Shown: positions 1 through 8,362 of the stretch, one piece after another
Layout of the letters: every line of letters begins with the position of its first letter
How positions within the stretch are numbered: the first letter of the stretch is position 1
From: Dechloromonas denitrificans
Lineage (GTDB): Bacteria > Pseudomonadota > Gammaproteobacteria > Burkholderiales > Rhodocyclaceae
Direction: 5' to 3'
DNA: 64,000 nucleotides
Assembly: GCF_020510685.1 (NCBI RefSeq)
Contig: NZ_CP075185.1
Coordinates: 2,976,001-3,040,000 of the forward strand
The notes under the pieces: model-generated
What the model saw: only the letters and a program-made list of their open reading frames with translations
The model's database searches: none
What the model was told of the DNA's origin: nothing
Program-made: the position numbers and the translations under genes

Positions 1-335
1 GGGAAGCCGGCGGCGCCCGCTGCGCGACTCGCCAGTTCGCGGAAAGCTGCCGGCAGGGCCGGCCATGGCCGGCCGCTCTCGGGATCCTCGGCGGCATAGC
101 GATAGCCCGAGGCATCGGTCACCCAGCCGTAGTCGCCGCAATTGCTCATCGCCACCGACATGCGAAAACCGCCCGGCGTCTGCATCTGACGAAACGGCGC
201 CTGGGCGACGATCCGCTCGATCTCCGCATAGATCGCCCCGGCCGCAGCCAGGGCGAAACCGCGCAGAACGACGGCGCCCGGCCCGAGCCGTTCCGTCCAT
301 TGCCGGCTGTCGATCCCGGCCAACAAATCGCCCAT
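1..335 (-). CDS. alkB: DNA oxidative demethylase AlkB (N-terminal part, cut by window edge)
   Basis: AlkB is an Fe(II)/2-oxoglutarate dioxygenase that removes methyl groups from N1-methyladenine and N3-methylcytosine in DNA. About 111 N-terminal residues are visible. They match the AlkB family closely: GAVVLRGFAL near residue 20, then PFRQMQTPGGFRMSVAMSNC and a YGWVTD segment, which form the nucleotide-recognition lid. The catalytic HxD...H iron ligands and the 2-oxoglutarate arginines lie beyond position 1 and cannot be checked. The ATG overlaps the stop codon of the upstream ada gene (TGATG), so the two are translationally coupled and probably form one adaptive-response operon. Confidence 0.93.
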   Translation of the reverse strand, partial: MGDLLAGIDSRQWTERLGPGAVVLRGFALAAAGAIYAEIERIVAQAPFRQMQTPGGFRMSVAMSNCGDYGWVTDASGYRYAAEDPESGRPWPALPAAFRELASRAAGAAGF

Positions 336-1414
336 CAAGCCCCTCCTTCCCTTTCCAGCAAGGCCCGCTTGCGCGCCACGCCCCAACGATAGCCGGACAG
401 GCTGCCGTCGGTGCGCACGACGCGATGACAGGGGATTGCCACGGCCAGCGCATTGGCTGCACAGGCGCCGGCCACCGCGCGGACGGCCTGTGGCTGGCCG
501 ATGCGCCGGGCAATCTCGCTGTAGCTCGCCGTCTGCCCGGCCGGAATCTCGCGCAAGGCCTGCCAGACACGCTGCTGGAAAGCGGTGCCGCGAATGTCGA
601 GGGGCAGCGTCAGGCCGATGCCGGGCGCCTCGACGAAACCGACGACCTCGGCCACCCAGCGTTCGAAGTCGGCGTCGCCGCCGATCAGTCGGGCCTTGGC
701 AAAGCGATCCTGCAGATCGCGCAGCAACAGCTCGGGATCATCGCCGAGCAGGATGGCGCACAGCCCGCGCTCGCTGGCGGCGACCAGGATGGCGCCGAGC
801 GAGCACTGGCCGATGGCGAAACGGATTTCGGCCGCCGCGCCGCCGGCCCGGTAACGGCTGGCCGTCATGCCGAGGATACCCGCCGCCTCGGCGTAAAAGC
901 GCCCGCTGGCGTTGTAGCCGGCGGCGAACACCGCTTCGGTCACCGACCGCTCCGCCGTCAGGCCGGCCCGCAGCCGTTCGGCCCGCCGCGCCGCGGCGTA
1001 GGCTTTCGGGGTCAGCCCGGTGTGTGCCTTGAACAGCCGATGCAGGTGATGGGCGCTCAGCCCGGCCTGGCCGGCCAGCTGGTGCAGCGTCGGCGGCGCC
1101 TCGGCCCGCTCGATCAGCCGGCACAGCTCGGCGACGACAGCGGCCTGGCGTTCGACCAGCGGCGGCAAATCGGGACGGCAGCGCCGACAGGCGCGAAACC
1201 CGGCCTGTTCGGCCGCAGCGGCAGAGCGGTGGAATTCGACATTTTCCGGCCGTGGGGTGCGCGCCCCGCAGGACGGCCGGCAATAGACGCCGGTTGTCCG
1301 CACCGCGTAGAAAAAATCGCCATCCGCCGCCGGGTCGCGGGCTACCACCGCGGGCCAGCGCGGATCGCGCAAAGCCGCCGCAGCGCGGCATTCAATCACA
1401 TTCGAGGCATTCAT
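335..1414 (-). CDS. ada: Bifunctional Ada methyltransferase / transcriptional activator
   Basis: Ada repairs methylphosphotriesters with its N-terminal zinc domain and O6-methylguanine with its C-terminal domain. Once methylated at the N-terminus it activates alkylation-repair genes. Visible parts are the four-cysteine zinc site (Cys45, 49, 76, 79 in the chosen numbering), an AraC-type helix-turn-helix (about 95-180) and the methyltransferase domain with the PCHRV active site (Cys329 of 359). An ATG further upstream (1432) is open, but the ATG at 1414 has a GGAAAGGA ribosome site just before it and gives a family-like N-terminus, so it is preferred. It overlaps alkB downstream, the expected partner of the Ada response. 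Confidence 0.93.
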   Translation of the reverse strand: MNASNVIECRAAAALRDPRWPAVVARDPAADGDFFYAVRTTGVYCRPSCGARTPRPENVEFHRSAAAAEQAGFRACRRCRPDLPPLVERQAAVVAELCRLIERAEAPPTLHQLAGQAGLSAHHLHRLFKAHTGLTPKAYAAARRAERLRAGLTAERSVTEAVFAAGYNASGRFYAEAAGILGMTASRYRAGGAAAEIRFAIGQCSLGAILVAASERGLCAILLGDDPELLLRDLQDRFAKARLIGGDADFERWVAEVVGFVEAPGIGLTLPLDIRGTAFQQRVWQALREIPAGQTASYSEIARRIGQPQAVRAVAGACAANALAVAIPCHRVVRTDGSLSGYRWGVARKRALLEREGGA

Positions 1415-1529
1415 TGGCATCCTTTCCGGCATTGACCAGTCGACAACCCAAATCTAGCCCCGTTCAAGGGATAAAACACCTCGTTGCTTGCTTTTGAATT
1501 CGCCGCTGCACGCCAAAAATGGCGCGCCG

Positions 1530-2768
1530 TTACACCGCCCGGTTGTTGTCCCGCGGCTCGAACAGCAGGGGCAGGATATTGTTGGCCAGGAGCAGCCCGA
1601 CGGCGAGCACGGCGCCGGTCATCACCATGTCGGTGATCAGCCTGATGCCGGCCGCGCTGTCCTGCTCGATCAGCGCATGCACGCCGCGAAAGCCCATGCT
1701 GCCGGGAACCAGCGTGATCAGGCCGGGAATCTGGACCAGCGCCGCCGGGCGCTTGCTGAGATATTGGTAAAGATGGCCGGCACTGGCAACCGCCAGCGCC
1801 CCGGCAAAGGCGCCGACGACATTGCCCATCCGGGCATCGACCAGCGAATAGACGGCCCAGGCGAGCAGACAAGCGCCGACCGAGACATGCACCGACGACC
1901 ACGGCGCCTGCAGCACGGCGAGCAGCGAGATGCCCAGCCCGGCGATCGCCGCCCACATCGCCCAGCCCGGCACGGGAGCCAGGGCGCCCGGCAGCGGCAC
2001 GGCGTGCAACCAGGCGAGACTGACCTGGGTGCCGATGGCCAGGCCAGCGCCCATCAGGAACAACAGCACGAAAGCGCCGGTCAGCCGGCCGGTGCCGGCC
2101 AGATAATTCTGGGTGGCCAGCTCCGACATCGCGACGGTCAGCATGAACCCCGGCAGCAGCAGCACGATGCCGGCCACCGCCGAAATAAACGGCACCTGCT
2201 GCGGCCATATATGCGCCAGCCCCTGCGCCATGAAGGCAGCCAAAGCGCACAAAATGACCGGCACGGCCGGGCCGAGGCGGGGAATGCGGGCAAACTGCAG
2301 ATAACCGGCGACGAACAACATGCCGATCAGTCCGCCGCACAGCATCTCGACCCAGCCGCCGCGCAGCAGCAGGGCCACCGAGGCCGACAGCGGGAAGCCC
2401 ATCAGGACGAAACGCCAACCCGACCACGGCGGCGGCTGACGCATGATCACGGCGAGCCGCTCGGCGTAGGCTGCCAGCTGATCGACCGAGGAGATCTCGC
2501 GACACAGCGCATCGAGGTCGATCAGCCGGGCCATGTTGTAGTCGTAGGGCGGTAGGCGCAGCAACTCGACGCGCCGCGACTTGTCGCCGGAAACCACGGT
2601 CAGCGCCAGGAAAGTCAGCACGGCAAAGCCTTCCACCCGCGCCCCAAGCCGTCGGCCGATCTCCTTCATCGCCGTTTCCAGATCGTGCGCCGGCGCGCCG
2701 CTGACATGCAGCGCCTGCCCGAGGTCACGGAGAAAATGCGCCAGCCGCGCCAGGGTTTGTTCGTTCAT
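1530..2768 (-). CDS. Threonine/serine exporter family membrane protein (ThrE-like)
   Basis: This 412-residue integral inner-membrane protein has the two-part ThrE architecture. A hydrophilic N-terminal segment of about 115 residues is followed by about ten hydrophobic segments, such as a stretch near residues 120-140 and another near 200-225 containing GIVLLLPGFML. In corynebacteria ThrE exports threonine and serine; the substrate here is inferred from family only. It lies upstream of ada on the same strand, with a 115-base gap that holds no clear terminator. Co-transcription is possible but there is no functional link. No ribosome site of note precedes the ATG. Confidence 0.8.
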   Translation of the reverse strand: MNEQTLARLAHFLRDLGQALHVSGAPAHDLETAMKEIGRRLGARVEGFAVLTFLALTVVSGDKSRRVELLRLPPYDYNMARLIDLDALCREISSVDQLAAYAERLAVIMRQPPPWSGWRFVLMGFPLSASVALLLRGGWVEMLCGGLIGMLFVAGYLQFARIPRLGPAVPVILCALAAFMAQGLAHIWPQQVPFISAVAGIVLLLPGFMLTVAMSELATQNYLAGTGRLTGAFVLLFLMGAGLAIGTQVSLAWLHAVPLPGALAPVPGWAMWAAIAGLGISLLAVLQAPWSSVHVSVGACLLAWAVYSLVDARMGNVVGAFAGALAVASAGHLYQYLSKRPAALVQIPGLITLVPGSMGFRGVHALIEQDSAAGIRLITDMVMTGAVLAVGLLLANNILPLLFEPRDNNRAV

Positions 2769-2940
2769 GGGTCAGGACCGATTGCCGGCCAGTCGTTAAT
2801 GCAAGGAAGCGCACTTTACCCCAGGACGGCGGACGAACTCAGGGCCGGCCGCCAGCACCTTGACGCCCGATGAATATTCGAACCAAATTGGCTCTGCAAC
2901 AATCCAAAAGCGTTTAGCCACTGGTACCAAGGACAATCCC

Positions 2941-3423
<483 letters not shown>

Positions 3424-3486
3424 AGCAGCTGGCCCTTGTTCCGCCGTGAGGCTGGCGAAAATGCCGGCGACCTCTAGCTGCGCCGC

Positions 3487-4308
3487 ATGCCGGAAAATCT
3501 AGCGTTGCCCGGCGACCTGCCATCCGCCGACGCTCTCGCCGGGCCGACGACGGTCAGTTTCCGTTTCTACGAGGAACTGAACGACTTCATCGCCCCGGCC
3601 CGCCGCTATCGCGATTTCGAGCTGCCCTGCGCCGCCGAGGCCAACCTCAAGCATCTGATCGAGGCCGCCGGCGTGCCGCATACCGAGGTCGAGCTGATCC
3701 TGGTCAACGGGGTCTCGGTCGGCTTTGCCGCGCGCTTGCAGCCGGGCGACCGCGTCTCCATCTACCCGAAATTCGAAAGCCTCGACATCGGCCCGCTGCT
3801 CCACCTGCGCCCGGAACCCCTGCGCGTCACGCGCTTCGTCGCCGACGCGCATCTCGGCGGTCTGGCCCGCCTGCTCCGCCTGGCCGGCTTCGACACGTTG
3901 TATGACAACCACTTTGCCGATGACGAGATCGAGCGCCTGGCGGCCAGCGACAGCCGCATCGTGCTGACCCGCGACCGGGCGCTGCTCAAGCGGCGCGGCA
4001 TCAGCCACGGCTGTTACGTGCATGCGCTGAAACCGACGGCGCAACTGGTCGAAATCCTCGCCCGACTCGATCTCACCCGCCGTGTCCGGCCGTTCTCGCT
4101 GTGTCTCGAATGCAACGCGCCGCTCCGCGCGGTGGCCAAAGCCCAGATCATCGACACCCTGCCGCTCAGTGTCCGCGAGCAGCGCCAGCGCTTCAGCACC
4201 TGCGCCGTCTGCCAGCGTGTATTCTGGGAAGGCAGTCACTGGCAGCACATGCGCGAGCGGCTGACCCAGGCCATCGCCGCCGCCACCCTCCAGGAAAAAA
4301 CCACATGA
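3487..4308 (+). CDS. Mut7-C ubiquitin-like / Mut7-C RNase domain protein
   Basis: A 273-residue protein with a ThiS-like ubiquitin-fold region (about residues 18-100) followed by a Mut7-C PIN-like nuclease region. The latter shows VADAHLGGLARLLRLAGFDT, then DDEIERLAASDSRIVLTRDR, with acidic residues expected to bind metal. The C-terminus carries a zinc-ribbon-like set of cysteines (CLEC near 208 and CAVC near 240) and ends in the usual VFWEGSHW motif. The family is predicted to cleave RNA, but no bacterial member's target is firmly known to me. The last four bases overlap the start of the next gene (ATGA), indicating translational coupling to a CopD-like membrane protein. Confidence 0.85.
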   Translation: MPENLALPGDLPSADALAGPTTVSFRFYEELNDFIAPARRYRDFELPCAAEANLKHLIEAAGVPHTEVELILVNGVSVGFAARLQPGDRVSIYPKFESLDIGPLLHLRPEPLRVTRFVADAHLGGLARLLRLAGFDTLYDNHFADDEIERLAASDSRIVLTRDRALLKRRGISHGCYVHALKPTAQLVEILARLDLTRRVRPFSLCLECNAPLRAVAKAQIIDTLPLSVREQRQRFSTCAVCQRVFWEGSHWQHMRERLTQAIAAATLQEKTT

Positions 4309-4766
4309 ACCTGCACTCCCTGCTGCTCTTTCTCCACCTCGTCGGCGTTGTCGTCTGGATCGGCGGCATGTTCTTCGCCTACGTCTGCCTGCGGCCGACC
4401 ATCGTCGAACTGTTCGAGCCGCCGCAACGGCTGCAGTTGTGGCGTGGCGTCTTCGGCCGCTTTTTCGTCTGGGTGTGGTGGGCCGTCGCGCTGATCGCCG
4501 CCAGCGGCATGACCATGTTCGGCCAGTACGGCGCCGGCGCGACACCGCCGGGCAGCCACCTGATGCTGACCAGCGGCATGCTGATGATCGTCATCTATGT
4601 CTACGTCACCAGCGTTCCCTACCCGACCCTGTGCCGGGCCGTCGACGCCGGCGACTGGAAGGCCGGCGGCGCCGCCCTCAACCGCATCCGCCAGATGGTC
4701 GGCAGCAACCTGCTGCTCGGCCTGCTGACGCTGGGCTTCGCCACCCTCGGCCGTTACCTGGCCTGA
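4305..4766 (+). CDS. CopD-like small integral membrane protein
   Basis: A 153-residue protein of four hydrophobic helices starting with LLLFLHLVGVVVWIGGMFFA, the typical first helix of the CopD family, whose histidine and tryptophan are conserved. The remaining helices lie near residues 48-65, 86-105 and 130-150. Larger CopD proteins take part in copper uptake, but these short homologues have no established role, so copper transport is only a suggestion. The start overlaps the stop of the Mut7-C gene by ATGA. The ceramidase-like gene follows after 31 bases, so the three genes probably form one operon. Confidence 0.75.
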   Translation: MNLHSLLLFLHLVGVVVWIGGMFFAYVCLRPTIVELFEPPQRLQLWRGVFGRFFVWVWWAVALIAASGMTMFGQYGAGATPPGSHLMLTSGMLMIVIYVYVTSVPYPTLCRAVDAGDWKAGGAALNRIRQMVGSNLLLGLLTLGFATLGRYLA

Positions 4767-4797
4767 GTCCGACGACGGCGCACCTGGCCTGACGACC

Positions 4798-5457
4798 GTG
4801 AACGCCTCGCCCGATAGCGCCGTCGATATCTACTGCGAACGCACCACCAGCCTTTTCTGGGCAGAGCCGGTCAATGCGCTGAGCAACCTGTCTTTCATCG
4901 TTGCCGCGCTGGCCATTGTCTGGCTGATGCGCCGCGAGCCGGGGCGGGCCGGCGCCGCATCGGTTTTCCTGACCATCAACCTGTTCGCCATCGGGATCGG
5001 CAGCTTCCTTTTCCATACGTTTGCCAACCGCACGATGATGGCCGCCGACCTGCTGCCGATCTTCATCTACCAGTTGGCATTCCTGCTTTTCTACGCGCGC
5101 TTCGTTGCCGGACAGAAAGCGCCGACCGTGGCCGGCCTGCTGGCGCTCTTTCTGCTGGTCAACCTGGGATTTTTGCAGTTTCCGCCGGAATGGCTCAACG
5201 GGTCGCTGCTCTATGGCGGGGCGCTGCTGTTCATCCTGAGCATCGCCGCCTACCACCACGCCACCGGCAAACGCGAACCGGCGATCGTCTATCTGGCGGC
5301 CGGTGTTTTCGTGGTTTCCCTCGCCTTCCGCTCGCTCGACCAGTGGTCATGCGACTGGGCGCCGCTCGGCACCCACTTCATCTGGCACCTGCTCAACGGC
5401 CTCGTCCTTTACCTGACCACCCGCGCCTACCTGCTCAACCAGCCGAGCAACGCCTGA
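4798..5457 (+). CDS. Ceramidase-family (CREST superfamily) membrane protein
   Basis: A 219-residue multi-pass membrane protein with about seven hydrophobic segments. It fits the alkaline ceramidase / CREST pattern: IDIYCER-like N-terminus, then GIGSFLFHTFANRTMMAADL (His, Asp), and a C-terminal DQWSCDW...GTHFIWHLLNG with the second and third metal-binding histidines. In eukaryotes these enzymes hydrolyse ceramide at the membrane. Bacterial homologues are common but uncharacterised, and most bacteria lack ceramide, so the substrate here is unknown. The start is GTG at 4798. It is the third gene of a short plus-strand run after the Mut7-C and CopD-like genes. Confidence 0.8.
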   Translation: MNASPDSAVDIYCERTTSLFWAEPVNALSNLSFIVAALAIVWLMRREPGRAGAASVFLTINLFAIGIGSFLFHTFANRTMMAADLLPIFIYQLAFLLFYARFVAGQKAPTVAGLLALFLLVNLGFLQFPPEWLNGSLLYGGALLFILSIAAYHHATGKREPAIVYLAAGVFVVSLAFRSLDQWSCDWAPLGTHFIWHLLNGLVLYLTTRAYLLNQPSNA

Positions 5458-5597
5458 AACCGCCATCCGGCCTGGTTTTGTGCAGCGGATGTAGCAAGGT
5501 GTAACAGTCCGTTAACTCCCTCAACTTAACTGCCCGCGCAGACGTTAATACATCTGCAGACGCAGTTTTCAGTAATGAATCACGAAGGAGTGTCACC

Positions 5598-5909
5598 ATG
5601 TTCCCCCTTAGCCAGACCGCCCTCAGCACACTCGAAATCACCGCGACCAGCGCGGCAGCTTATCTCGATGCCTGTGATGCGGGAGCCAAATCCGTTCGGC
5701 TGGACCCGGCCTATTACCAGGCCTGTGGCAACTTGTTGATGACCATCTTTTCCGTGACCGATGCGCACCACGCCTTCCCGATGCTGGTCGAGCAATCGGC
5801 CGCCGCCCGCGAGGTCGCCGAATCGATCAAATTCGGCAACCGAATAGAAGTCAGCCTGGTTGGTTACTACCCCCAGCTGGCCGCGATACTCAACCGGGTC
5901 GCGCAATAG
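5598..5909 (+). CDS. Hypothetical protein, 103 residues
   Basis: I do not recognise the family. The ATG has a strong ribosome site (AAGGAG, 8 bases upstream) and GC-rich coding bias, and a hairpin terminator follows directly, so it is very likely a real, independently transcribed gene. The protein is soluble, mostly helical by composition, with no signal peptide or cysteine motif. It contains two cysteines (CDAG and QACG) and a tyrosine pair near the C-terminus (VGYYPQL). The 140 bases upstream contain no recognised regulatory site. Confidence 0.7.
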   Translation: MFPLSQTALSTLEITATSAAAYLDACDAGAKSVRLDPAYYQACGNLLMTIFSVTDAHHAFPMLVEQSAAAREVAESIKFGNRIEVSLVGYYPQLAAILNRVAQ

Positions 5910-5924
5910 CGGCTGGAATGCAAA

Positions 5925-5947
5925 GAAGGCTGGGATTCCCGGCCTTC
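5925..5947 (+). terminator. Probable rho-independent terminator
   Basis: A ten-pair stem (GAAGGCTGGG with CCCGGCCTTC, one G-U pair) around a three-base loop, 15 bases after the stop of the 103-residue protein gene. The tail (TTCATTG) is only moderately T-rich, so efficiency may be low. Confidence 0.55.
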
Positions 5948-6080
5948 TTCATTGCTGGCGAGTACTCGTCGCAATTCGCAGCAATCAGCCTTTGCGTGAA
6001 ACCTGACAGCTCGCCGAAGCGGACTCTTCTATCAATCGCATTTGCTTGCCGGAAACCAACCGTTAAGCTACGCTACACAG

Positions 6081-6359
6081 ATGATCAAAACATTTCGTCA
6101 TCGAGGAATTCAGACATTTTTCGAGACCGGATCGAAAGCAGGCATCCAACCGCACCACGCTGCAAAACTTGCCCGCCTGCTCAAGCATCTTGACCGCTCG
6201 AAACAACCCGGCGACATGAACCTGCCGGGCTGGAAGCTCCATGCACTGGCGCACGATTTGAATGGTCATTGGTCGGTATGGGTCAATGGCAATTGGCGAC
6301 TGACCTTTACCTTCGATGGCGAAGATGCCGTTTTGGTCGATTATCAGGATTATCACTAG
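6081..6359 (+). CDS. higB: HigB-type toxin of a type II toxin-antitoxin system
   Basis: A 92-residue RelE/ParE-fold mRNA interferase of the HigB (plasmid-maintenance killer) group. Characteristic features are the N-terminal MIKTFRHRGIQTFFETGS strand-helix, the PGDMNLPGWKLHAL segment, and the C-terminal NWRLTFTFDGEDAVLVDYQDYH with the conserved Arg and terminal YH. Such toxins cut mRNA on the ribosome until bound by HigA. The ORF is open upstream to 6042, but the ATG at 6081 gives the standard length and N-terminus. The antitoxin gene follows nine bases later, the usual toxin-first order of higBA. Confidence 0.92.
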   Translation: MIKTFRHRGIQTFFETGSKAGIQPHHAAKLARLLKHLDRSKQPGDMNLPGWKLHALAHDLNGHWSVWVNGNWRLTFTFDGEDAVLVDYQDYH

Positions 6360-6368
6360 GAGAGCGCC

Positions 6369-6677
6369 ATGGGACGCATGTTCAACCCGCCGCACCCCGG
6401 CGAAAGCCTCAAAGAGGACGTTCTGCCCGCACTGGGCCTGAGCATCACCGAAGCCGCACAACAACTCGGCGTCACCCGCACCGCCCTGTCGCGCGTCCTC
6501 AACGGCCGCGCCGCCATCTCGCCGGAAATGGCCCGTCGCATCGAAGCCTGGCTCGGCCCCGAACGGGGCGGCCGCGCCGAAATCTGGCTGGGGATGCAGA
6601 TGGATTACGATTTGTGGGTGGCGGAGCAGAAGCCGGCGCCGAAGGTCACGCGGGCACCGGAGTTGCTGGCTGCTTGA
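6369..6677 (+). CDS. higA: HigA family antitoxin, XRE-type helix-turn-helix
   Basis: A 102-residue DNA-binding antitoxin that neutralises HigB and represses the higBA promoter. It opens with the family signature [20 protein letters not shown], followed by a helix-turn-helix ([20 protein letters not shown], about residues 26-45) and [12 protein letters not shown] in the C-terminal dimerisation part. A GGAG ribosome site lies inside the gap after higB. The pair is complete and shows no disrupting change, so it is likely functional. Confidence 0.92.
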   Translation: MGRMFNPPHPGESLKEDVLPALGLSITEAAQQLGVTRTALSRVLNGRAAISPEMARRIEAWLGPERGGRAEIWLGMQMDYDLWVAEQKPAPKVTRAPELLAA

Positions 6678-6706
6678 GACGGAATCGGCGGATTGGAGAT
6701 TGAACC

Positions 6707-6961
6707 ATGGACAAGGAAACTGTCATTGAGAGCAGCGGCAACGCCTTTGCCGATCTCGGCTTTTCGCCCGCCGAAGTAACGATTTTCGCGATGCGTGCCG
6801 AGTTGACGGCGCACATCCGGGAAACCATTGCTGCCAAGCACTGAAGCCAGACCGAAGCAGCCGAACAACTCGGCATCTGCCAGTCCCGCGTCTCCGACCT
6901 GATGCGCGGCAAGGGCGAATAATTCAGCCTGGACATGCTGATTACGCATGTCATCAGGCAG
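6707..6961 (+). pseudogene. Decayed COG5606-type XRE antitoxin gene
   Basis: Reading from the ATG at 6707 gives 45 residues that resemble the COG5606 antitoxin group (ESSGNAFADLGFSPAE). An in-frame TGA follows at 6842-6844, then the reading resumes with SQTEAAEQLGICQSRVSDLM, a clear helix-turn-helix. A TAA at 6920-6922 interrupts it again, and it resumes with FSLDMLITHVI, the conserved end of the domain. Two nonsense changes in an otherwise well-kept frame indicate a gene that decayed recently. The usual toxin partner of this antitoxin class (a COG4679/RelE-like protein) is not found upstream; higBA sits there instead. Confidence 0.8.
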
Positions 6962-7068
6962 AGTCCGGCCAGAAGCCGACCTAGGGTTAAAATTCAAACG
7001 TCATCACAAAAAATTTCCGCTAGCCATCGAGGTGGTTGGCCTTTTGCCAAATCACGGTGCCAAATTAT

Positions 7069-7269
7069 ATGAAGTGGCTTTTGTTCTTTTTCCTGACCAT
7101 TATTTTTGGCGTAAGCCCATACCTGTTTATGCTAATAAACATGTACATCATTGATGGTGATTCAAACCGAAATTATTATGTTTTCTTTACGGTTTTCACT
7201 GCCCCCATCGCTTTTGTTATTCTAGTTATTGGTTTGAATAAATTTCTCAACTCTCGAGGAAAAGGTTGA
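7069..7269 (+). CDS. Putative small membrane protein, 66 residues
   Basis: An AT-rich ORF whose product would have two hydrophobic helices (WLLFFFLTIIFGVSPYLFML near the N-terminus and a second at about 32-54), with a short basic C-terminus. The start at ATG 7069 is chosen because it begins directly before the first helix; the frame is open to 7036. There is no good ribosome site and I do not recognise a family. It lies in the low-GC accessory patch after the decayed antitoxin, so it could be a remnant of a transferred gene or not expressed at all. Confidence 0.35.
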   Translation: MKWLLFFFLTIIFGVSPYLFMLINMYIIDGDSNRNYYVFFTVFTAPIAFVILVIGLNKFLNSRGKG

Positions 7270-7563
7270 GGGCGGTATTTGAATATGCCGACAGTCTACT
7301 TTAGGTCGGGTGCTGCCCATCGGATTTATGGAAAGCAGTCGTAGGACGGAACGTCGGCTGGCGTGCACTTACGACAGGCTCGATTCGGCCACAACCGGTC
7401 CCTCAAGAAAGCGCCACATAACGGACATTGGCTGGTCCGTATGATTGTTGATTGATAAGGAGACCGGCATCAGATAATCTCTTTGTCATTCACAAGCTTA
7501 CAGGCGATTCAATCGTGTCCCTATTATCAGCAATAACGCTGACGTTTCTGCGCCTGAATAGCT
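7270..7563. other. Gene-free stretch upstream of the cassette array
   Basis: I see no credible gene here. The stretch contains no integrase and no complete attC. Just before the first cassette there is a short imperfect inverted repeat, ATAACGCT near 7544 facing AGCTGTTAT ending at 7569. It has the polarity of an attC-like pairing of outer boxes but is only about 35 bases long, shorter than a normal attC site. Confidence 0.4.
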
Positions 7564-7566
7564 GTT

Positions 7567-8292
7567 ATGCCTATTCAAACTGACCTCGGATTTTCGGTTG
7601 AAGGTTTCCTTGCGAGACAAAACCGTGCATTGCTGCGCGACTTCTCCAAGTCTGGCCTGTCCTTGGTTGCAGCCTCGCCAGAAAAGCTGAAAGACATGCA
7701 GCGTTTTTGGGGTTGGACTGTAGAGCAGTTGCCGGGGTGTTTGCCATCAAGCGCCTGCGTCGTAAGAAAGGGCGGCAACTTTGATCCAGAGTGCTGGGCA
7801 CGTTGGGACTACCGAGGCTATCGAAAAGCATTCGCTTCCTATTTGTGCGTTTGCTACCCAGAGTTCAATTCAATATTGGGTGAGAATGTCCATGTCGACC
7901 ACCTTGAACCACGATTCCGATTTTCAAAGGGAGACAGCTATTTCGTCCGTCTTCATCTCATCAGAAGAAATGTTAATGCAGCGTATGGTGCTGGGTTTGA
8001 AAGAAACTTTTACCAAGCCGAGCGCAAAAAATCATTACATGGAGCGATTCACATGTCGTGGCTAGGCTTTTGTAAAGCATATGGCATCCTTCCACCTGGA
8101 AAAAACGTCGGCACTGCTGCATGGCAAACGTGGGCAAGAAATCAGGCAAGAGAGTTTGCCCAAGAGTCCGGCGAATCAGCACCGGATGCATATGCCGGGC
8201 TACTCGGCGTTCTTCAACTTGGTTACACAGGGTACTACTCAGGTGAGGCTCAGGACTTTGACTTTGAATCGGTACGCCGCGCCTATCAATGA
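7567..8292 (+). CDS. Cassette-borne hypothetical protein, 241 residues
   Basis: I do not recognise the family. The ATG lies inside the cassette's left core site (GTTATGC) and no ribosome site precedes it, as is common for integron cassettes, which rely on external or leaderless-type initiation. Composition is soluble, with several aromatic and cysteine residues. The segment VHVDHLEPR near residue 107, followed by YFVRLHLIRRNVNAAYG, has the spacing of an HNH-like site (D-H ... N), but this is a weak resemblance and no nuclease function is claimed. Codon use is visibly less GC-biased than in the flanking chromosomal genes. Confidence 0.75.
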   Translation: MPIQTDLGFSVEGFLARQNRALLRDFSKSGLSLVAASPEKLKDMQRFWGWTVEQLPGCLPSSACVVRKGGNFDPECWARWDYRGYRKAFASYLCVCYPEFNSILGENVHVDHLEPRFRFSKGDSYFVRLHLIRRNVNAAYGAGFERNFYQAERKKSLHGAIHMSWLGFCKAYGILPPGKNVGTAAWQTWARNQAREFAQESGESAPDAYAGLLGVLQLGYTGYYSGEAQDFDFESVRRAYQ

Positions 8293-8296
8293 ATAT

Positions 8297-8362
8297 GCAT
8301 AACCCTGCGCTCGAGGCGACCTGCGCGAAAAGCCGCGCAGGCCGTTCACTTCCACGTTAGAT
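8297..8362 (+). other. attC recombination site of cassette 1
   Basis: A 66-base site with R'' GCATAAC (8297-8303) and R' GTTAGAT (8356-8362). Inside are a CTCGAGGCG L''-like box and a perfect eight-pair central stem, CCTGCGCG facing CGCGCAGG around AAAAGC. It is clearly homologous to the second site at 9067-9132. Crossover is expected between G8356 and T8357. Confidence 0.85.

Noticed and set aside
65..1435. Plus-strand ORF of 456 residues opposite alkB and ada
   Set aside because: ada and alkB on the minus strand are confirmed by active-site motifs; this is a shadow frame.
6046..6074. Promoter TTGCCG-N17-TACGCT directly before higB
   Set aside because: It would start transcription at or inside the higB start codon, leaving no room for a ribosome site; not supported enough to list.
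7544..7570. Complete attI or third attC just before cassette 1
   Set aside because: Only the outer boxes (ATAAC...GTTAT) pair; the site is about half the normal length and lacks inner boxes, so it was not called.
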